Part shown: one piece after another, positions 9,978 to 17,600 of the stretch
Layout: every line of letters begins with the position of its first letter
Position numbering within the stretch: position 1 is the first letter of the stretch
Position numbers and translations under genes: made by a program
The notes under the pieces: generated by a model
Told to the model about the DNA's origin: nothing
What the model saw: the letters and a program-made list of their open reading frames with translations, nothing else
The model's database searches: none
NCBI GenBank assembly: GCA_037176725.1
Contig: JAZBRS010000037.1
Span: forward strand, 12,170,001-12,234,000
Length of the DNA stretch: 64,000 bases
Origin: Posidonia oceanica
Taxonomy: Eukaryota; Streptophyta; Magnoliopsida; Alismatales; Posidoniaceae
Direction of reading: 5' to 3'

Positions 9978-11075
9978 GATAAGTTGTTGGACTTATCGAC
10001 CGGATGAGTTTTGGATCATCAGCCGGGGGCGATAGTTTAGGTTATCAGCCTGGTGATAGTTTACGGTCCTATCAACCGGAATGCGCAGTTGTGAGTGATA
10101 GTTACTGGATATCAGCCGTATAACATGGTTGCCATAGATAGTTTAGGATATCAGCCTAGATAGATAGTTTAGGATATCAACCTAGATAGATAGTTTACAG
10201 TCCTATCAACTGGAAAGGGCAAACCATGAGGGATAGTTACTGGATATCAGCCGTATAACGCAAGTGCCGGATAGTTTAGGAATATCAGCCTGGATAGATA
10301 GTTTAGGATATCAGCCTAGGTAGTTTAGGTTACCAGCCTAGATAGATAGTTTAGGTTATCAGCCTGGCGGCCTTACGAGGGACAGTTACTGGATGTCAGC
10401 CGTATAATGCAATTGCGAGGGATAGTTTAGGATATCAGCCTAGATCGATAGTTTAGGTTATCAGCCTAGATCGATAGTTTAGGATATCAGCCTAGATAGA
10501 TAGTTTACAGTCCTATCAACTGGAAAGAGCAATTGCAAGGGATAGTTACTGGATATCAGCCGTATAACGTAATTGCCATGGATAGTTTAGGATATCAGCC
10601 TAGATCGATAGTTTAGGATATCAGCCTAGATAGTTTAGGATATCAGCCTAGATAGATAGTTTACAGTCCTATCAACTGGAGGGGGCAATTACGAGGGACA
10701 GTTACTGGATGTCAGCCGTATAACGCAGATGCCGGATAGTTTAGGAATATCAGCCTGGATAGATAGTTTAGGATATCAGCCTAGGTAGTTTAGGTTACCA
10801 GCCTAGATAGATAGTTTAGGTTATCAGCCTGGCGGCACTGCGAGGGACAGTTACTGGATGTCAGCCGTATAACACAACTGCGGGCCAACCATGGATCGGC
10901 CAAGAGATAGATAGTTTAGGAATATCAGCCTGGGAATAGATAGTTTAGGATATCAGCCTGGGTCGATAGTTTAGGAATATCAGCCTGAGAGTAGATAGTT
11001 TAGGATATCAGCCTGAGAGTGCTTGATTGTTGATAGTTTAGGATATCAGCCTGAGGGTGCTTGATTGATGAATGA
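9978..11075 (-). repeat. Array of about 32 pseudoknot-like motifs in five stem-closed modules (element A)
   Basis: The repeated motif has a first arm GATA, GACA or GGTA, then GTTT or GTTA, a G-rich arm, the matching TATC, TGTC or TACC, then AG or A and a C-rich arm. Arms 1 and 3 pair and arms 2 and 4 pair, giving H-type pseudoknot topology. Motifs are grouped into five modules whose ends are complementary: 10124-10133 with 10218-10228, 10259-10268 with 10369-10377, 10408-10416 with 10529-10537, 10568-10577 with 10684-10693, and 10724-10733 with 10834-10842. CGCAGTTGTG (10084-10093) and CACAACTGCG (10873-10882) enclose all of them. Function is unknown; the array lies in the 3' UTR of the sense transcript. 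Confidence 0.85.
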
Positions 11076-11160
11076 TCGAGTGATGAGTGATCGAATGCTG
11101 AATGATTGATTGCTGAATGATTGATTGATGAGTGCTTGATTGAGGAGTGCTTGATTGCTC

Positions 11161-11575
11161 GATAAGAGGGGGTGAGATCATGATGAGAGGCTACTTCTAA
11201 AGAGGGAGATGAGGTAATGATGAGAGTTACTGCTAAAGAAGGGGGATGAGGTAATGATGAGAGCTAATGCTAAAGAAGGGGGTGAGATAATGATGAGAGC
11301 TAATGCTAAAGAAGGGGGATGAGGTCATGATGAGAATTACTGCTAAAGAAGGGGGATGAGGTAATGATGAGAGCTAATGCTAAAGAAGGGGGGTGAGATA
11401 ATGATGAGAGCTAATGCTAAAGAAGGGGGATGAGGTCATGATGAGAACTAATGCTAAAGAAGGGGGATGAGGTCATGATGAGAATTACTGCTAAAGAAGG
11501 GGGATGAGGTAATGATGAGAGCTAATGCTAAAGAAGGGGGATGAGGTAATGATGAGAGCTTGATTGAGAAAGGGT
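11161..11575 (-). repeat. 37-bp tandem array (element A)
   Basis: About eleven units contain GGGGGATGAGGT and AATGATGAGAGCTAATGC in plus orientation. In sense each unit carries a C/T-rich run ending in AG. The related 36-bp array of element B is at 40591-41325. Confidence 0.85.
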
Positions 11576-11699
11576 GATAAGATATCGGACTTATCGGCCG
11601 GCAAAGAGGAGACGAGATAATGATGAGATTGATTGACTGGGAATGGTGATAAGATATCGGACTTATCGGCCGGCAAAGAGGAGATGAGATAAGGGGTGA

Positions 11700-11752
11700 G
11701 ATACCGCGGGGCATCTGAAAAGATGCCCCTGGTATCAGGATGATGCCAGGGG
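11700..11752 (-). other. Three-strand, two-state hairpin (element A)
   Basis: Strand 1 (11700-11715) pairs with strand 2 (11722-11736) through GATACC/GGTATC and GGGGCATC/GATGCCCC around the loop TGAAAA. Strand 2 can instead pair with strand 3 (11742-11752) through CCCCTGG/CCAGGGG plus flanks. The two states exclude each other. Two further copies in B (41499-41550, 42047-42098) keep both options. Confidence 0.65.
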
Positions 11753-12122
11753 TTGGTCGAAACGTCCCCGGTATCGAGAAAGCGAAGGATGGACAAAACT
11801 GACGCGTTTGTCAGACGAGTAATTTGGGGTACCAGCCCAAAGGAGACTCAGCCGGGGATGTCTGGTAGCAGGTTGGACGGCGCGGGTTCGCGGAGGTCCT
11901 GGAGCCTGGGTCGTTTGCTGAGGACTTTCCTGCGTCATGTGAGCAATCAGTCGGGCCGAGGGGCCTTCGGACGTGAGCGACGAGGAGCATGGAATGCATG
12001 ATCAGCTTTGAAATGCGAACAGCCAGCACAAAACAGTTTGCATTGATAGAATTGTCGATTACATGCCTGTGACAGGCTAAAAGTACAGCACAACTTGACA
12101 GAATGATAGCTGCGTGATGGCT

Positions 12123-13325
12123 CTAGTCGGTTCGAGCCTTCTTTGGTCTTCCAGAGCCAGAGAATAGGGGACCGCTCGGCGGGATTTCATTAATGGGCCA
12201 AAGGTCCTGCACTTTAGTGATGTACTCAGGGGTACACCCTACACCTTTTATTGCGGCGATGTCTGTTGATCGCACCCCATGCTGCATCAGGTTGGCCAGC
12301 TCCTTTGTGGGGGCAGTTGTACTGAGCGGATATTCTTGAAGAAGCTTGGGCGCTGTGCTGTCGACAAAGGCGCCCTGCTGGAGGCCGAACTGGCGCATGA
12401 CTCTGATAGGGTGATATTCTACACCCGCAGTAAATCCTGGTAGTACAACCAGGCGCATGTCGCGTGTATTGAAGAAGACAGTGAATGCTTCGGCTGCAGA
12501 AGGAATGATACGCCATGTGACTGTGTCGTCTGTCAGTCCTGATAGCCTTTCATATTCTTCCTTGACGCTCCTGACTGTCTTGGCATGGCCGCTGCTGCAG
12601 TAGGCCTCAAAAGCATGCACTTGGGGGCGCAGAAGGTCTACCTCAGTGTGCGCCGCTAGCCAGACCTGAATGAATGATCCGCAACCATGAAAGTGGCGGC
12701 AGCGATGCGAGACGCGGTCCAGACCGCGGTAGGTCTCTGCCAAGACAACCGGTGCCAGGTCTATGTGCTGGGTCACCACGGCGAGTGCTATTTCGGCAAT
12801 CTCGACGGCCACTGTTACCTTGCCATGAGTAAAGACCAGCTCGCCTAGGAAACGGGTGACAAACCCTCGGAGCCACAGCTCGTCTCCGAGTTCAGTGCGC
12901 TTTTCCATAACCTCATCAAAGTACGCTAGGCGAAGCAGGGGCGTGGGCCCGCTAGTACAAATCAGTCTCTGCTGGCAACTTTGGATAGAGAGGCCAGTCA
13001 GCTGTTTCAGGACTGCCAAGTATCCGTCACGCCTCATGAAGATGGGCGGCCCCAAGATCTTGGAAAAGCCGCAGATTCGGCGCACTTCTTCCAGTGTAGG
13101 TGTCAGTTCGGTTCTGCCAAAACGGAAAACATGGTGTGCTGGTTTCCAGAATCGCGCAGCAGCACACAGAAGATGGCGGCTCACTTCTACATCAGCAGCC
13201 TTAAGCAGTTTGGTCGGAATGCCCCACAGGCGCAGCTTCTCACAGTCATCTCTTGTCAGCTTGCCGATCCATTCTCGCAGGATCTCAGAACAGTATGTGG
13301 GGGTTACCAAGGTGGGGAAACCCAT
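12123..13325 (-). CDS. Plant-mobile-domain-like ORF of element A, 400 aa
   Basis: The ORF is intact, 400 residues, in the same sense as gag-pol but separate from it and downstream of integrase. I chose the ATG at 13325 (MGFPTLVTP) because the B copy aligns from exactly this residue and has the same length; an open extension of 12 codons upstream starts only with GTG. The N-terminal third has the pattern F-W-K-P-A-H-H-V-F-R-F then E-L-T-P-T-L-E-E-V, typical as I recall of the plant mobile domain/DUF7745 proteins found in plant genomes and in some Ogre-type elements as ORF1. Residues about 150-260 are the best conserved with B. The C-terminus is basic (RPKKAR). Its role in the element life cycle is unknown. 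In Ogre the extra ORF lies before gag; here it lies after pol. Confidence 0.8.
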   Translation of the reverse strand: MGFPTLVTPTYCSEILREWIGKLTRDDCEKLRLWGIPTKLLKAADVEVSRHLLCAAARFWKPAHHVFRFGRTELTPTLEEVRRICGFSKILGPPIFMRRDGYLAVLKQLTGLSIQSCQQRLICTSGPTPLLRLAYFDEVMEKRTELGDELWLRGFVTRFLGELVFTHGKVTVAVEIAEIALAVVTQHIDLAPVVLAETYRGLDRVSHRCRHFHGCGSFIQVWLAAHTEVDLLRPQVHAFEAYCSSGHAKTVRSVKEEYERLSGLTDDTVTWRIIPSAAEAFTVFFNTRDMRLVVLPGFTAGVEYHPIRVMRQFGLQQGAFVDSTAPKLLQEYPLSTTAPTKELANLMQHGVRSTDIAAIKGVGCTPEYITKVQDLWPINEIPPSGPLFSGSGRPKKARTD

Positions 13326-14672
13326 TGCCCCGATTGCAGGATGTGGGCAGACAGTTGTCACAAGAGTCTTCAGATACCTGTTGCCAAGGCTGTGAATTAT
13401 CAGAGCTCATATAGGCACAAAACCATCATAGGAAAGCAGATTCTAAAACTGGTAGAAACAGGTGCGACATGTATAAGCAATAAACATTTAGACTATGGCA
13501 ATTGGACATGTATAAGCATAAAAGCATTCTTGTTGATGTGGCGGGGGTTGTCGGGAACTCGGGGTTGTCGCCGCCTGACGGTGCCAACACGTGCTAAGTA
13601 GAGGTACTGTCTCAGTGCTGGAGTGAGCCTTTGCGGAGTGGGATGATCAGAGAGAGTGGGGATGACTGGAAAATGCAAATGCGTGTGATTGGGTGTAGTT
13701 TGCCCTCAGTATCGGGGTGCTTTGGTGCCTGCTGTACAGAAAGGGAGCGGTCCCTAACTCACCGGACTCTACTCGGACTCCTGACTTGCTGGTGGCACTC
13801 CGGGGAAAGGTATGGGTGATGTTTGGTGGTGGTGTAGAGAGGACGGGCTCCATGCCAAACTCTCAAGGACTTACACTCACCCCTAACTCTTTCTTCTCTC
13901 TCCCTTTTTTAACGTCGGTGTACAGGGCTCTCCTTATTCCCATTTTGGAAGCGAGGAGGACCTGACCCGGGCTTTGGCTCTTTTCTGGGGTAGGTGAGAG
14001 GTGCAGGGTTACCCTGCTCGCCTTTATTCTTCCCTTTTTTTTTCTCTTTTTTTTTGCGGGAATGGGGCCTTTGCCCCCCTCTCCCTTTTCTTTTCTATCA
14101 TTCTCCGTTTGTTTTTTCTCTTTTTTCTTTTTTTGTTCCTTTTTTTCTTTTTCTTTTTTTCTTTTCTCTTCTCTTTTTTTTTTTTGCAGGTTCCCGTTGT
14201 CCCCTCCTCCAGGGGAGATGGGCGTTAGGGTCTTTCGGGTATAGACTTTGGCTTTCTTTTTCTCTTTCTTTTCCGTACATCTAGGCTGGGGTATGTACTG
14301 CTTTCTGACCAACGCCTAGCACTCTTCTAAAGGGTGTAAGTCCTTAGGGGTTTGGGCACTTCGCCCGCTCTCATTGAGTGGTGGCTCCCTCACTAGCCAA
14401 GACATCTAAGTAGTATCAGGTGAGGTCGGGAGACTCCTTTCGCAGCAGGCAAGCACCTCCGGTTTTCATCACCGGGCAAGATGCAATGTGTGGTTTGACA
14501 AGAGAATGTGAGCGGAATGAATAGAGGTGCACGGGAGTGTTGCAATGTCGGGGAATGCAGGAGAGTGGATGAAGTAAATTGTGGAGGAGATAGAGCAAAA
14601 AGAGATGCAAAGATGTGCAAGTGGTGAAGGTATGACAAGTGGGGGGGACGAATCCGCAATGGCTACTCCCAG
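13326..14672 (-). other. Spacer between pol and the mobile-domain ORF (element A)
   Basis: There is no supported gene. In sense the region holds an almost pure purine stretch (plus coordinates 14030-14190, read as A/G on the minus strand) and otherwise low-information sequence. B has the same organisation at 43800-45263, with a purine stretch at 44625-44740. Confidence 0.7.
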
Positions 14673-17600
14673 CTACTGATAATACTTCTTGAGGTAGCAC
14701 ATGTTGACCGGCTCAGACTGCTCGACCTGGTCCATGTCCTCAAGAGTTACTGCGCCGCCTGAGAAGATCTGCTTAACTACAAAGGGTCCGCGCCAGTTAG
14801 GTCGGAATTTGCCTCGACCGTCCGGTAGGTGAACGGCGCGCAGAACAAGATCTCCAGGCTGGAAGCTTCTGGGCCGGACTTTCTTCAGGAATGCTCTAGC
14901 CATTCGCTTCTGATAACAATGGGCATTGTGCATGGCTTGTAGTCTGTGCTCATCAATCAAGTTCAGTTGGACGCAACGGTCTTCGACCCATTCTGCCTCC
15001 TCCAGCTCAGCTTCTCGCAAGATTCGCAGCGAGGGGATCTCCACTTCAACAGGCAATACAGCTTCCATGCCGTACACCAGCGAGTACGGGGTGGCTCCTG
15101 TTGAGGTCCGGATTGATGTCCTGTACGCCCAGAGTGCGTATGGGAGCTGATCGTGCCAATCCTTGTGGGTTTCTGCCATCTTCTTCATGATCTTGATGAT
15201 GTTCTTGTTGGCAGACTCCACTGCTCCATTCATCTGAGGTCGATATGGTGAGGAGCGATGATGCTTGATCCTGAAACTCTGTAGGAACTCCTCAGTTCTT
15301 TTGGCAATGAAGTTCGTGCCATTATCAGAGATGATGGAGTGAGGGACCCCGTACCGGGCAACGATGTTGTTTCTGATGAACTTTTCGGTTGCCACTGCGG
15401 TGACTGTCCTGTAGGAAGCTGCTTCCACCCACTTAGTGAAGTAGTCTATTGCCACCATGATGAAGCGATGGCCATTTGAAGCGGCGGGGTGTATTGCGCC
15501 AATGACATCGATCCCCCAGGTAGAGAAAGGCCATGGCGAGGACATGTTGTGCAGCTGATGAGGGGGAGCCTTGATGAAATTGCCATGGATCTGACAGTTG
15601 TGGCATTTACGCACGAAACGGCAACAGTCCGCTTCCATGGTCTGCCAGAAATACCCTTGGAGCATGATTTTCTTGGCCAAGAGGACACCGTTCATGTGCG
15701 GGCCACAGGTCCCTGCATGCACTTGAAGCATTAAGGTGTCAGCCTCAGGTTTGTCCAAGCAGCGTAACAGCATCTGATTGTATGATCTTCTGTATAACTG
15801 CCCAGCCCCTAGTACATACTTTGACGCCAGACGCGCCAAAGTTCTCTTATCTTCTGCAGTGGTGCCAGACGGGACGCTACCGGACTCCAAGAATGCTTTG
15901 ATATCATGATACCATGGCTGCTCCACTGTTGGATCTGCCTCCTCTATATTCATGCAATGGGCAGGCTCCTCAATGCAGGTGACCGACACATCTACCATGC
16001 TGTTGTCTGGTATGCTGAGCCAAGAAGCCAAGGTTGCTAATGCGTCTGCATACGCATTCCTTGCCCTGTTCATGTATGTGAAATCAATGCTCTTGAACTC
16101 TTCTATTAGCCTCAGCAGGCATTCGTGATATGGCACGAGCTTGGGGTCTTTTGTCTTCCAGTCGCCATTCACCTGAGAGATCACCAACATGGCATCACCG
16201 TGCACGTGCAACTTCTGCGCTTTGTGCTCAAGGGCGACTTTCAAGCCCAAGATGCATGCCTCGTATTCTGCTTCGTTGTTCGTGCATGCGAAAGTCAGCT
16301 TCCTCGCAAAAGGAATCATTTGTCCATGAGGTGTGGTCAGCACCGCGCCTACGCCCCGACCCTTTTTATTGACGGCGCCGTCGAAGTACAACCGCCACTG
16401 CTCTTGCTCTTCAGGGTCCCTCTCTTCTGAGTCCTCCGTCGCAAAAAGAATGTCCTCGTCAGGGAACTGCGTCTGGAGGGGTTGATATTCAGGCAGAGGG
16501 AAATCCGCGAGGTGGTCCGCCATAGCTTGGCCCTTCATAGACCTCTGTGTGACAAAAGTGATGTCATATTGGGACAACAACACCTGCCACTTGACACATC
16601 TACCCACCAGAGCCGGCTTTTGGAAGAGGAACTTGATGGGATCATGCCGGCACAACAGCTGAACTGGATACGCCATCATGTAGTGCCTCAGTTTCTGTGC
16701 GGCCCAGACAAGGGATAAACAGGTTTTCTCCATCACGCTGTACCTGGCTTCACATTCATTGAACTTTTTGCTCAGGTAGTAAATGGCGCGTTCTTTCCTG
16801 CCAGACTCGTCGTGTTGGCCCAGGACGGCACCCATGGAATGCTGTGTGGTTGACAGGTAGAGGAGCAGAGGTCTCCCTGGTGTGGGAGGGACCAAGACGG
16901 GGGGTTTGACCAGCAGCTGCTTGATCTTCTCAAATGCGGCTTGACATTCTTCATTCCAGTCGATCTGCGCATTCTTCCTCAAGAGTTTGAAGATGGGCTC
17001 GCAGATGGGCGTAAGCTGTGCAATGAAGCGGCTGATGTACTGTAAACGCCCCAGCAGGCCTCGAACCTCCTTCTCGGTTCTAGGGGGTGGCATCTCCACG
17101 ATGGCTTTAGCTTTCATCGGGTCCACTTCAATCCCCCTTTGGCTAACAATGTAGCCGAGCAGTTTGCCAGACGAAACCCCGAATACGCATTTGTTGGGGT
17201 TAAGTCTCAGTCTGTACTTCCTCAGACGGTCAAAGAGCTTCTTTAGGCAACTAAGGTGATCCTCAGGCTCCTTGGTCTTCGCGATCATGTCATCCACATA
17301 GACCTCCACTTCTTGGTGCATGAGGTCGTGGAAAAGTGTGGTCATGGCCCTCTGATATGTTGCGCCAGCATTTTTCAACCCAAACGGCATAACCTGATAA
17401 CAGAAGACCCCCCAGGGGGTGATGAACGAAGTTTTTTCCATGTCTTCTTCTGCCATCTTGATCTGATTATAGCCGGAGAAGCCATCCATAAAGGACAGCA
17501 TCTTGTGGCCTGCGGTATTGTCGACTAGGACGTCGATGTGAGGCAGTGGGAAGTCGTCCTTGGGACTCGCCTTGTTCAGGTCCCTGTAGTCGATACATAC

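Larger units (their letters stand above)
9535..12122 (-). other. 3' non-coding region of element A
   Basis: This is 2.6 kb between the plant-mobile-domain ORF and the polypurine tract, without a supported gene. From the LTR side it contains about 400 bases of unique sequence, the pseudoknot-motif array (9978-11075), short TGATTGA-type repeats (11076-11160), the 37-bp array (11161-11575), two GATAAG hairpins (11576-11601, 11648-11673), the three-strand hairpin switch (11700-11752) and about 300 bases of unique sequence that include one more pseudoknot-like motif (11819-11837). Confidence 0.8.

Noticed and set aside
10021..11075. Regularly spaced repeats resembling a CRISPR array
   Set aside because: The context is plant retrotransposon DNA, repeats are not constant, spacers are not unique, and there are no associated genes. 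The arm-pairing logic explains the spacing.
12856..13395. Open frames on the plus strand opposite the mobile-domain ORF
   Set aside because: These are antisense shadows of a conserved minus-strand ORF. They are not kept in B.
14165..14190. Plus-strand T-run followed by GCAG, a strong-looking 3' splice site
   Set aside because: It lies on the strand opposite to element transcription and is a by-product of the sense purine stretch. No antisense gene is supported.
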